DNA from: Ostrinia nubilalis
Lineage: Eukaryota; Arthropoda; Insecta; Lepidoptera; Crambidae
Direction of reading: 5' to 3'
Length of the DNA stretch: 64,000 nucleotides
Assembly (NCBI RefSeq): GCF_963855985.1
Contig: NC_087099.1
Span: 16,398,001-16,462,000 of the forward strand
Made by a program: the position numbers and the translations under genes. Below are positions 1 through 11,400 of the stretch, one piece after another. Each line of letters opens with the position of its first letter. Positions within the stretch are counted from its first letter, which is position 1. The notes beneath the pieces are model-generated. The model worked only from the letters and a program-made list of their open reading frames with translations, was not told the DNA's origin and searched no databases.

Positions 1-666
1 GGAGCGCGAGGCCGAGAGCAACCTCACGCGCCGCTGGACCAACGCCGCCGTCTGGAAGTGGTGCGACCTCGACGCGCACGACAACGACAGGTGGGCGTAC
101 CATACCATCAAGTTTATGTTTGTTCGACTGGCTGGTCAACATCATGCGGACATGGCGGAGCGCAGCGAGCTCACGCCGCACTACCTGCGCATGGAGCGCG
201 AGGCCGAGAGCAACCTCACGCGCCGCTGGACCAACGCCGCCGTCTGGAAGTGGTGCGACCTCGACGCGCACGACAACGACAGGTGGGCGTACCATACCAT
301 CAAGTTTATATTTGTTCGACTGGCTGGTCAACATCATGCGGACATGGCGGAGCGCAGCGAGCTCACGCCGCACTACCTGCGCATGGAGCGCGAGGCCGAG
401 AGCAACCTCACGCGCCGCTGGACCAACGCCGCCGTCTGGAAGTGGTGCGACCTCGACGCGCACGACAACGACAGGTGGGCGTACCATACCATCAAGTTTA
501 TATTTGTTCGACTGGCTGGTCAACATCATGCGGACATGGCGGAGCGCAGCGAGCTCACGCCGCACTACCTGCGCATGGAGCGCGAGGCCGAGAGCAACCT
601 CACGCGCCGCTGGACCAACGCCGCCGTCTGGAAGTGGTGCGACCTCGACGCGCACGACAACGACAG
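1..666 (+). repeat. 192-bp tandem array over a SPARC exon (about 3.5 units)
   Basis: The same 192-bp unit starts at 1, 193, 385 and 577, for example at GGAGCGCGAGGCCGAGAGC. Units contain exon sequence up to GACAACGACAG followed by GTGGGCGTACCATACCATC. Only the last unit has a different 3' flank (GTCAGGCCTCG). The copies are nearly identical; I see one difference (TTTATG at 114-119 against TTTATA in later copies). 192 is 64 codons, so all three frames stay open through the array. The array extends beyond the left edge. Confidence 0.95.
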
Positions 667-2559
667 GTCAGGCCTCGTTGACTCCAAACCATACAGTTAA
701 TTATTATTATTCTGTCTAATGGATTCAATGGTGCGAATTTGAAGCACACTGGTTTTGCCAATATCGAGTGTTTAGAGAGACACGGTGGACAGTGGAATTT
801 GAAGGTTGCCCAGTGATAATTTAATTAATTTATTCTTCAATGAGCTTTTTACCACCTAAAACAAAGTTTATATTTCTTCGGAATGGAGCAACAATTTTCT
901 TTTCTTTTTTATTATTTTCTATAATAATTTTGACGTTCATAAGTGCCACTTGTGGTCTAAACTGAATAAATACTTTTGATTTTGATTTTGATTTTTGAAT
1001 CACGAGCTGTCGAACGAAACCGATTTTGGATGACACTGGATGTTATTTGTGTGTCAGTTGTCAGGATTATTTCACTATTTTGTACACTTAATCAATAACT
1101 GAACCGGTCACCACGTTTCTGAAGCACTATATTTCAAAAACATCCACACGTAAAATCTGAAAATATCTCAAGCGTGCCAATAAGTGCCACCGAACTGTCA
1201 AATAGTTGCAAAAAACAGTTCTGTTTGACATGTGGCGACAGTATTATGCATCTCTTTTTATCACAGTGTTACTACTAGTGACTCGCTCTCTCAGTTCTTT
1301 GTTGTTCTATTCCGCTAGGTATATAACTTTATGGTCGAAACTCAAAAACTCTACTGACTCTACTGCTACTTAACTCTCGATAGCTCATATTTAAGGTTTT
1401 ATTGCCCGGTCAACATTTGCTAACGTCGTGTGTGCAGGTTCGTGTCGCGACACGAGCTGTTTCCGATCCGCGCGCCGCTGATGGCGCTGGAGCATTGCAT
1501 CGCGCCCTTCCTGGACAGCTGCGACGCCGACGACGACCACCGCATCACGCTCGCCGAGTGGGGCAAGTGCCTGCAGCTCGACGAGGTAAGCCCGCGCCCG
1601 CCGTCTCGGAATGGTGAACCGACAAAAATATTTTTTCATCGTGACAGATCCTTAATAGGCTAGTTTCCTAAAAAAAATTTTTTTGTCCGTCATGTTTAAT
1701 ATCAAAAAATATTGGACACATATTTTTATTTGTCAATCTAACAAATAATTACATAGTGATGGTGCGTTGAAGTTCCGCACGACGTCACAACGTGCGCCAC
1801 TTTTATGCACGCATTGACGTCACGGGCCTCTTCTTATGAACTTTGGCGCGCTTTATCTCTTTAAATTTTCATTAGTTTGAAAAAGTGAAAAATACGTGTA
1901 GAGTATTTTTTGATAAGTTAACTGACGGACTAATTAAAACTCTTGCTTTTTGACCCAGGAAACATCCCTATTGACGAAACGTGTCACTCGTCTCGCACCG
2001 TGAACCGGTCCACGATCTGTTACGGTTTACTTTTCATGTTTTTTATCGCTAATATATTGATATAAATAAATCTTCCATTATTTTACGCCGCTATCGAACC
2101 AGGGCTCGGTCGTTATCGCTGAAGATTTTTATACATCCTACGGGGTCACGAACGCTAGGTTATCGTCGCCCCGGGCCCACGCCGCTCATGAGTGTAGCTT
2201 GTTGTTGCATAGGCTTGTTGAAAAAAAATTTTATTCGATACATAATGTATATCGAAATATCGATATAAAATATCCAATATCCGAAGTTGTATGAAAAACG
2301 ATATTTTTTTTGTTTTTAATTAATATTATCGTTGTTATTGATTAGTATTTATCTAGTAATGTTGTAAGATGATTGAAGCAGATTAGTCCAAATTTTGTTT
2401 TTTCATTTCATACCTATATTTTTAAATAAAAATATTAATATTGATATTTATATTTTCAAAAATGTCGATACAATATGATAATTTATCCATTTCATCATCC
2501 CTATGTTGCAGTACGAGCTGGAGGACCGCTGCGACGAGTTCACCGAGGACTCTGCATAG
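1..2559 (+). CDS. SPARC: SPARC/osteonectin, C-terminal part (gene runs off the left edge)
   Basis: Extracellular matrix calcium- and collagen-binding glycoprotein; only the EC domain is in the window. The repeated region 1-666 encodes the stretch with FDWLVNIM, then AERSELTPHYL and RRWTNAAVWKWCDLDAHDNDR. The next exon is 1438-1585 (FVSRHELFPIRAP, then LEHCIAPFLDSCDADDDHR, ITLAEWGKCLQLDE), which holds the second EF-hand with its flanking cysteines. The last exon is 2512-2559 (YELEDRCDEFTEDSA, stop). Splice joins are phase 2 (AG at 665-666 to G at 1438) and phase 0 (1585 to 2512). A poly(A) signal AATAAA is at 2824. Odd points: the first exon region is a 192-bp tandem array, and every copy lacks one base between NIM-R and D-M-A-E, which breaks the frame. 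Family identity is very secure; integrity of the first exon is not. Confidence 0.93.
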
Positions 2560-2829
2560 CTCCGCCGACGTTATCCACCTGAGGCGATAACTTAAATAAG
2601 TGCCCACTGCCACTTTTATAAATTAATACTTACCTTAGTTGTATGCTGTGAGCTGTTTAAAATAAAAAAGATTATACTACATACTCATTACGAATGAACG
2701 TAGCATTATTTAATTCTTCTGTAACATTGAATGTAATAAATCGATAAACTTGTACATAGCACCACTGTGATGACGCTACCAAATATTGAACCTGTAGTGT
2801 AGTGATGACTATTTGTGAGTTTCAATAAA

Positions 2830-3798
2830 ATATTTTTATCTAAGTAACTTGAAGTTTTTATTATAAAAAAAAACATTACAAGGCAAACTGCGCACTGCCT
2901 ATTTTCATTAATAGAAATAACTATTGATATTGGTGAATAAATTTATCGAATCGGTCTAGTACTTTTTTTTCCTCCTTTTGCCCACTTAACGTTTCGCAAA
3001 TGAATGATACGTTTACCAATATTTATTGTGCACCTATCGCAAACGAATTTATAATCAGTAGTGCCTTTTTCCTTTGATGCGGATTTCGGCACGCGTGCGA
3101 ATTTAATCTGCGTGCGTGTAAAACACGCTGCATGTCACTGCTGAATGCACGCAACAACAGGAAAAAGAAGACTGAAAGATTTTGTATTATGGTGTACAAG
3201 ACAGAAAAAATGCACACACCTAGGTACTTGTAATGTAATCTTTGTTGTAAAGGCTTGATAGGTTCTTGGAAGAGGGTATTGTATTTTGTATCTAACGAAA
3301 TATTTAAATCACTTATATCCTAGCTAGATGCAAATTACCATTTTTCCCAATGAAATGATGAGTAACCCATCCAAATTAACCTAAAGCCAATTTTAAACGC
3401 AGTCGATTAAAAAGGCGTTGGAAGTTAGGTATTACAGGAATTTATCATAAGGCTTCTCCAAGCTCGATTAAACTCGAAACCCTGTTTAAAAGTATTGGAA
3501 CAAAACGCGTTTATTGTACTGTAGAAACAAAACGCCGCTTAACCGTAGACAAAAATGCTTAGTTCATTGTAGCGCCGCAATTGGCTTGGCAGCACTATGC
3601 TAGCCCGCCATTTTGATCGATTCTGATTGGTCATTATTCAGTAAAGTAGATGTGAACGTCATTTCCGGTCGCTTGCAGTTGGCTATCTTGTGCGTCTCGA
3701 CGGCGCTGCTATCTATATTGTCTAGGCTGATTTGGCTTGGCGCCTTTCCTGTGTTGGTGGGTTCAGTGTAGTAGTGATTGTGAGTTACACGTTTCAAA
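2830..3798. other. Intergenic region between SPARC and H2A.Z
   Basis: AT-rich sequence with no coding support. The last part, about 3590-3798, must contain the H2A.Z promoter and 5' UTR. It has a CCAAT-box-like ATTGG on the + strand at about 3626 (CCAAT on the other strand) close to a GATCGAT motif. I do not see a convincing TATA box, in keeping with a housekeeping gene. Confidence 0.5.
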
Positions 3799-5025
3799 AT
3801 GGTGAGTTTTACAAGATTTTGTGAAAAATAGTGAATTTTGTGGTGATGTTTTTGTGTATTTCGGTGGATAACGATGTGATCAACAACCTGGCCAAGTTTC
3901 AGCTCTGTACGATTAAAATTAATAGTTTTTTTCGTTAATTTTAGGCTGGTGGTAAAGCGGGTAAAGATTCTGGCAAAGCCAAGGCGAAAGCTGTGTCGAG
4001 ATCAGCAAGAGCAGGCCTACAGGTATTGTTAAACGTTATTTTTATTTAATTTAGGAATTTTAAAATTACTAATTGATTCTCAAATGATATGTTAAAATAT
4101 TTCACAAAATTGAATATTACGCATGACCTCTTTAGTATGGCGGCGGCGGCAGCCAACTCTGTCTAGTGAAATAAATCAATAATTTTCATCTTAGTTTCCT
4201 ATTTCCAATTTTAGTTCCCTGTGGGAAGAATTCACAGACATCTAAAAAACAGAACGACGAGTCATGGACGCGTTGGAGCAACGGCGGCTGTATATTCTGC
4301 AGCTATTCTGGAATATCTTACAGCCGAGGTAAGCTACGCGACGCTCCGTCAATATGGCGGCGTCAACTACTGTCTAAGCTTGCAAGCCGTGCCCATAATT
4401 ACGATAGTAACGAATGATTCTTTGAATTTAGCTACATAAGAATGTTATAATTTTATTTTTGTAAGTTCTGTGTACTTTTTAGTCGCCCTTGGTCGATAGT
4501 GCAACTTGCACTAGTTATTTATTTACATTATTTCATTTTGGCGGGAAATTAGATAACAAAGATACGTTTGCTTGCCAATGCGATATTAAATTCATCATAC
4601 ATTATTAAAAATGTATTTGTTATTTGGATTCACTTACACCGTTTAATTCCTAAAAGTTTATTTATTATGTCACCATAATCTTGAAACCTGATGAGTTAGA
4701 ATAGAATAGCTTTTTTTAGGTTTCTTCACTATGTTCAGGTTGATTTAGTAGAAATGCCAAAATACACAGTGCTGTACATAATTTGAAACCATATTCACAT
4801 ACCATTATTTTATAATATAACTGTTAACAGGTGTTGGAGTTGGCAGGAAATGCTTCTAAGGATCTCAAAGTGAAGCGTATCACCCCTCGGCATTTACAGC
4901 TGGCTATCAGAGGAGATGAGGAGTTAGACAGTCTCATCAAAGCAACCATCGCCGGTGGTGGTGTCATCCCACATATTCACAAATCTCTCATCGGAAAGAA
5001 AGGCGGTCCAGGAGCACCAGTTTAA
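3799..5025 (+). CDS. His2Av: Histone H2A variant H2A.Z (H2Av)
   Basis: Replication-independent histone H2A.Z, which replaces H2A in nucleosomes near promoters. Coding exons: 3799-3801 (the ATG alone), 3945-4022, 4215-4328 and 4831-5025, giving 129 residues. The N-terminus reads [19 protein letters not shown], followed by [16 protein letters not shown] and [15 protein letters not shown]. The H2A.Z-specific acidic-patch and C-terminal region ([40 protein letters not shown]) follows, ending KKGGPGAPV. Presence of introns marks it as a replacement variant, not a canonical cluster histone. A good acceptor (TTTGTTCACAG ending at 5142) and GTTTGT at 5031 suggest an intron just after the stop, in the 3' UTR. 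AATAAA lies at 5244. There is no SQ tail of the Drosophila H2Av type in this frame. Confidence 0.97.
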
Positions 5026-5249
5026 TGTAGGTTTGTATCTTTGCTTACTTGTTATTCTGTATTTGTTACAAGGCTTAATTTAATCTCTATCAACAACATA
5101 ATATTTATTTAATATCACCATTAATTTCTGTTTTGTTCACAGGTTCATTGAAGACTATTCGTATTGCATTTTATTCCGGACTCAATATCAGCATTGTAAA
5201 ACTCATCACCCAATCAGTAAACATAGTTTTCTAATAGTGATGTAATAAA

Positions 5250-6314
5250 GCAGTGGAGTGACTTGGAGAAGTGATTGTCCGGACTTGTAGCTCATAAGCA
5301 TTAGTTATATTGTAGCATTAAGGAGATTTATGATTGTATTAGAATTAAGTTTTAATTCCTTAGTTTGTTTATGGGACATTTTTATTTGCTGAGAATGTTT
5401 GTATTATGCTGTTAAAATTGTCTTGCTGCCAGCCTCATTTGGACTATAATGTTTGCTCTGACTATAGAAGCTGGTGCAATATAATTTTTGACTTATTTGT
5501 AAGCTCTAAGCTGTTGTAATAGTTTCTGCAGCATTTTTGTATTCTTTTTGACAAAATTGTAATAACAATGGTGAAATACAAAATGAGTATGTTGTTCAAA
5601 ATTGTAATTTGGTATGATTGAACTGTTACAAGTTGTAAGAAATGTATTTTGATCTTTAAAATATAATGAGGAAGAATGTAGTTTCGCTTTTTATTTATCA
5701 GTTCACAAAATAAACCCGCAAAGTCGGATCGGACTCGCGCATCGTGGGTTCCGTACAAAACTTGCAGGTATTTGTAAATTGTGTTAGATGGGTAGATGAT
5801 ACACACTGGGAAGAAAAATAATGTAAACAATAAAATTATTGTCCTACCCACCATATGCATCTAAAAACATTTTGATTTATCAAAATATACATATTTATAC
5901 ATAGTGTATGGAATTTTATAATGGAAGGAAAGTAGGTGGTACAGTGGTACTTATCTGTAGATAAAAAACATTTCTATTTTTTTTAATAGAATGAATGTTT
6001 CAGAGATTTTCTAAAATGAAAACACCATACAATTTTCTGTAAATAATTAAATACATATATTATGGTTTTCTTTTCATTTGATTTATCAATCTAATAAATT
6101 ATCGATGCAATAAAATAATTAAGGCCCGTCGCTCACGTACTGCTACTTTTTGTAGTGATGTCGCGCAGCATCGCTACTAAAAACGCGCGTTAGTGGCATT
6201 ATTTTCAAGTTTTGCAACGTGCTACAGCATCGCAAGCATACTCTCTCTCATCTGTGATCGCAAGTGTATCGATCTTAGACAGAGAGATAGATATTACGTA
6301 TCGATGCAAACGCG
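5250..6314. other. AT-rich intergenic region with repeat fragments
   Basis: No gene is supported. The 132-codon minus-strand frame at 5462-5860 is low-complexity, AT-rich and crosses the end of the H2A.Z transcript. At about 5710-5760 the text GTCGGATCGGACTCGCGC followed by GGGTTCCGTAC resembles a very common moth interspersed repeat (from memory), here as a short fragment. Confidence 0.45.
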
Positions 6315-7845
6315 CGACCGTGTCGGTGTCGCAGTCGGATTGTATAATCCGCCGTTTTACATTACCACTAGGCATTTTACATTACAGCTCTGTTTTGTAA
6401 TACGGCGGTTCAACGTTTAGGCGGATTGTCATTGCGATACGTTCTTCAATACGGCCAGGCCTCCGTCACTCGCCTATGCCGGCCGAGATAATTACCTACA
6501 GCGCGCGACAACTTCAAGTTGCAAATCAGTCAGGACCGCCACCGCGCCGTGACGCGCCTGTGAGCACACGCGTATTTCTATACACGCTCGGTCGATCATC
6601 GTTGAAATCAAGGTTTATTGTTCCAACAGCACTGTTATTCTTCTTTAATGGAAAATCGTAATATTTAGAAATAATAATTAACTGTAGTGATTTAAATAAT
6701 TTAAAAAACTACACTTTTTGAATAATTTTGAAATACTTATGACAAAAAACTGTAGCAAAAAAATATTTTACCTAATAAAAACATTAACTTTTACTTTACC
6801 GTGTCTATTTTCCGACACTACACCTTTTAAAACTGTTTGTCCAATTTCGAATTATCGTAACACTGAAGTTTATTAATAGGTACTTTAGAGATGGTACGAT
6901 TATACAAACACCACTAGATTAAAGTTTACCAATCGTAAATACAATAAATGCTTCTTAAAATTAAGTTTTTATTTATTTTACTTTGCTTATACAACCCTGA
7001 CGCTTGAGCTGTGAGGTAGATCAATTCTGAACACAAAAAAATAGCGCTCTTGTGAGCGTAGTAGTAAGGTGCGATTTCGAATGCACCATGTGCGTTGGAT
7101 ATTTTGCATTATTATTATTACCGTTAAAATGCCGGCATCTGATCCTACACAAAGGAGTGCAATTTCTGTTGCTACTATTATGTATTCTGTGATACGGCGG
7201 CCCACGTTTAGCCGCATCGTACTACTATAGATTGTAGGGTGACCATACTTACAAAATAAAACAATGTTTAATGAAAATAAATTTTAATAAGACAGATTCT
7301 AAGAATTATTATCTTCGTTACTGTATACTAAATAATATTTTGACTTTTCTAAACATTTTAAGAATTAATTAGATATTTGGCTTTAGTCTTTTTTAGACAT
7401 TAAAAATGATCACAGGGAACAGGTAACTCAAAACAATAAAGTTTTAATCATTTTTCTGGGTTATTTTTCTTTAAGATAAAATTATCTTCACCGGCCACAG
7501 CCATGATTTCATATTTTTACACTAATAATATTGTGTAGGATTCCGCCGAACACTAGAATCCATAGCCACTTTGTCCGGCAGCGCCACGGTATTGAAAATA
7601 AGAACTAAAAACTGTCAAAGCGGCGGGTAATGAGTAATGACACGCTGTTTTACATTACGGCTAGCCGTATTGAAGAACGTTTGGCGCCGAATACATTCCG
7701 GCGGATTTTCATTCAGCTGTATTCAATCCGCCTAAACGTTAAGCCGCCGTATTACAAAACAGAGCTGTAATGCAAAATGCCTAGCTGTAATGTAAAACGG
7801 CGGATTATACAATTTGACTGCGACATCGGCATCGGGTTCGTTTGG
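6315..7845. mobile_element. Element bounded by long imperfect inverted repeats (about 1.5 kb)
   Basis: Left arm (about 6315-6464) and right arm (about 7663-7845) are reverse complements. Both contain GGATTGTATAATCCGCCG / CGGCGGATTATACAAT, the ACAGCTCTGTTTTGTAATACGGCGG block, AACGTTTAGGCGGATT and a CGTTCTTCAATACGG block. The short motifs (TTTTACATTAC, GCCGTATT) recur in both orientations inside each arm. No transposase is visible between the arms, so this looks like a non-autonomous foldback-type element. Exact ends and target duplication are not resolved. Confidence 0.6.
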
Positions 7846-8400
7846 TCCGTTGCTGAATCGCGACAGTATGCAGCTCGTCAGAGTAAATATTCTTTGGCAT
7901 GCAGTATCGCCTTCGCCTTTGTATATTTTGCATTAGATTGAATAGTGTTTATACATGTGCCATCGTGGGCACACAATAGCGACCGCATTCAAAGAGTCGC
8001 CGTGGGCGAGGGGCCTAAGCTTTTGTAGTATTTTAATTTCAAACAAAAATAAAATCTTGTGATTCCAGCTTAGACATTTATTTCTAAAACTGTTTAAACA
8101 ATGCACAATTGGCTACAAACGCTACAACTCAGAGCCGTAAAATTTTATGGATTTGTAAGGCCAATATGTATGGTTCCAAGCTGGGAGTTAAGAAATCTCA
8201 CAATGAAAAAAAAGTCATAAATGTCAAAAAAGTAAAATGGATGGTGTTTTTTTCACTGTGGTGTTTTCCTAAAGATACGCCTTTATTTACTAACGCGAGT
8301 GTTTCACTAACGTACATACGAAAAAGCAGTGACAAAAGCGGTTCCAACTCACTTAGTGGCAGAAAAAATTAAAAATATTAAAAAGCGAACCCGAAACGAA

Positions 8401-11400
8401 ATGAGTTCTCGTCATCGTGATCGTAGTCGGTCACGCTCAAGAGACCGCGATCGCCACAAGGATCGTGAAAAGACCAGGGACCGCGACCGCGACAAGGAGA
8501 GGGACCGTGATCGGGACCGAGAAAGGGACCGCGACCGCGACAGGGATCGCGATCGCGACAGAGATAGGGATCGCCATCGCTCTAAGAGGTACGTGTTAAC
8601 CTACATAGATGCACGTCACCAATATGGTATTGGTACATTCTCTTGATAAATGTGTATTCCACATAGGGTCATTTCGCCTGTTCGCGTCCATCGCCCAATT
8701 CGCGTCCATTTTGCCGATCTCCTTTTAAAAATCCTCGAAAACAAGTCAACTAACACACCAATCAAACGAAAAGACATTACCGCTAATACGTCAATGTATA
8801 AGAGGCACACACACATATACAAAAGTCCTGTGCGTCCAACCATTCCTGTTTAGAAAAATAGTTAGTCTCGGCTGTTCAACAAGGAAGCTCACACGCGCTG
8901 CATATTTAGATAAAAATTAGTGTGCAGCGGCGTGTTTGATGGTAAGTTTTATATTGTTTTATGTGAATTTTAGGATAGATAGCTATTTCTACAGTTTAAT
9001 GATGAAAAAAGGTATAATGTTTATTATGAATTTGGTAATGTTTTTTATATTTAACGAATAAAATAAGGTGGACGCGAATTACTACATCGATTTTACAAAA
9101 CTTCCACTTTGCGTCCACAATGGACGCAAACTATACCTATCCTCTATAATAATAAACCAAATTGCGTCCACTGTTTTCGTTAAATACTTGCTTATAAAAA
9201 AAATTTAAAACATATTGTTTAATATTAATGTGTATAGGTAAGGTCATTTTAAGAATACAAGTTCGCCCATCTGACCCTAAGTGAGCTACTTTTATTTTAA
9301 TTGATATTTTTGTGCTTGTTTAATTTTTTCCAAAATTTGACCTAAAAACTGCCTAAATTTTTTTCTCGCATGTTTTTAACCGCTTCTGTTATTTGATATT
9401 AATATCGAATATGTCTTTAGTCAAATAAATTCAATTTCAGATCCAGATAATGATTGGATAGCTAGTTACATGTGCATGTGGATTGAGTGATCCTTGCTTC
9501 AATCTTAACAAAAATCGAGGAAGTTTTACTTAAAATATGTTAAAACATTGCGATGAAGTTTAAAAATTTGTTAAACCTAAGATAAAAATGTTATGGCCAA
9601 TAAATAGGAGCACTCATACCGCACGCTTTAAGAAAACGTCAACATGTTTATTTCAGAAAATAAAGCCTTTCCACTTCTTTTTATAGTATTGAAAAATTGT
9701 TAAGAATATGTTAAAACTATTAACAAATTCAGAAATTCCTTGCACGTCCCGTTCCAAAGTTATGACGATTATTTAGGATCACTCACACCGCACACGGGCC
9801 GTATGAGTGCTCTTCAAAATAATGACTTTTTATTAATAAATACGTTATATTTCTGTTGGGAAATGTGTACCCTAATCAACATTTTCCTTTAGGAATCATC
9901 TAAGCCTGATAAGATGAAATGTGTGCAAACTGACCAGCGAATTTGTTAAAGAATAAGTGTGACAAAACTTAAAAGCTGAAGGAAGAAATTAACCTTTATT
10001 CTTTCCTCCAATATGCCGTGTGAGTGATCCTTACTTTTACCTCTATCTGCTCATAAAATATGTAGTTCGTAGGCAGACTGAGATAGTATCTAAAATTGTT
10101 AATTGTTTTTAACAATTATTTGGCATATATTTTGCTTTTATTAAGGTCATAATTTAAGAAATATCAGGCTTAGATGATTCCTAAAGGAAAATGTTGATTA
10201 GGGTACACATTTCCCAACAGAAATATAACGTATTTATTAATAAAAAGTCATTATTTTGAAGAGCACTCATACGGCCCGTGTGCGGTGTGAGTGATCCTAA
10301 ATAATCGTCATAACTTTGGAACGGGACGTGCAAGGAATTTCTGAATTTGTTAATAGTTTTAACATATTCTTAACAATTTTTCAATACTATAAAAAGAAGT
10401 GGAAAGGCTTTATTTTCTGAAATAAACATGTTGACGTTTTCTTAAAGCGTGCGGTATGAGTGCTCCTATTTATTGGCCATAACATTTTTATCTTAGGTTT
10501 AACAAATTTTTAAACTTCATCGCAATGTTTTAACATATTTTAAGTAAAACTTCCTCGATTTTTGTTAAGATTGAAGCAAGGATCACTCAATCCACATGCA
10601 CATCTAGTTACGAGCCGCGAAAGTTTAACAAAGGTACAAACCACGATAAAAATTTCAACTTGGAATTCGATTTTAAAAAAATTAAAGGTGATAGTGGATT
10701 GCCAATGATCTTAAAAACATCTCTAGCTTGTCTTCTTTCCAATGATATGTCACGTCATGTAATTAGATATTGAAATTCGTCAAAAATTCAAAGTTTAGGG
10801 AAGAAAATGGAACAATAATACAAAAGTAGTTGAATGGCTTCTTAACATTTCTAAATGTGGATTTCCAGTAAAAAGCAAGAATTGTTGGATACTGTTCAAA
10901 AAATAATTCGAGACGGAGAGTTTAAAAATAATTTCAAAGATGATCGTCCAGGTCAAAAATTGATTGAAAAATGTTTGGCCAGAAATAAAGAATTTTTTAC
11001 TTAAACCAATGTTGAGAAGAATTATTTTTATTTTTTAAAGTGAGTTTTAAATGATGATAATGTTGATTTTTAATAATTAAGTTTATTGATAAATAAAGAA
11101 ATGTTCAAATACAATCTTTCTTTATTAATTCTTAAAAATATCACCCCTATATTCCTTTTCTAAGCTGCTGGACGCTAAATGGTCCACGGGTGGACGCAAT
11201 TTGGATTTTGTGGACGCAAACTGGGTATAACGCCTAATTCTGAAGTTTATCTATTTAAAAAGAAAACGCAAGATGTTTCTAACACAACTGAAAGTTAATC
11301 TTAAAATAGAATATATAATGAATACATTACACAAATTTGTCATAGAAACGAGTGCTGGGGCATTTTTATTATCGCCGTCAAACTTGCCAACTGCACTAAA

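Noticed and set aside
58..719. Three overlapping long frames of about 200 codons as separate genes
   Set aside because: They are the three frames of one 192-bp tandem unit without stops. Only the SPARC-like frame has family support.
5462..5860. Minus-strand 132-codon frame
   Set aside because: AT-rich low complexity without motifs, overlapping a repeat fragment.
8329..8400. Longer SF1 N-terminus
   Set aside because: The frame is open upstream but has no ATG before 8401.
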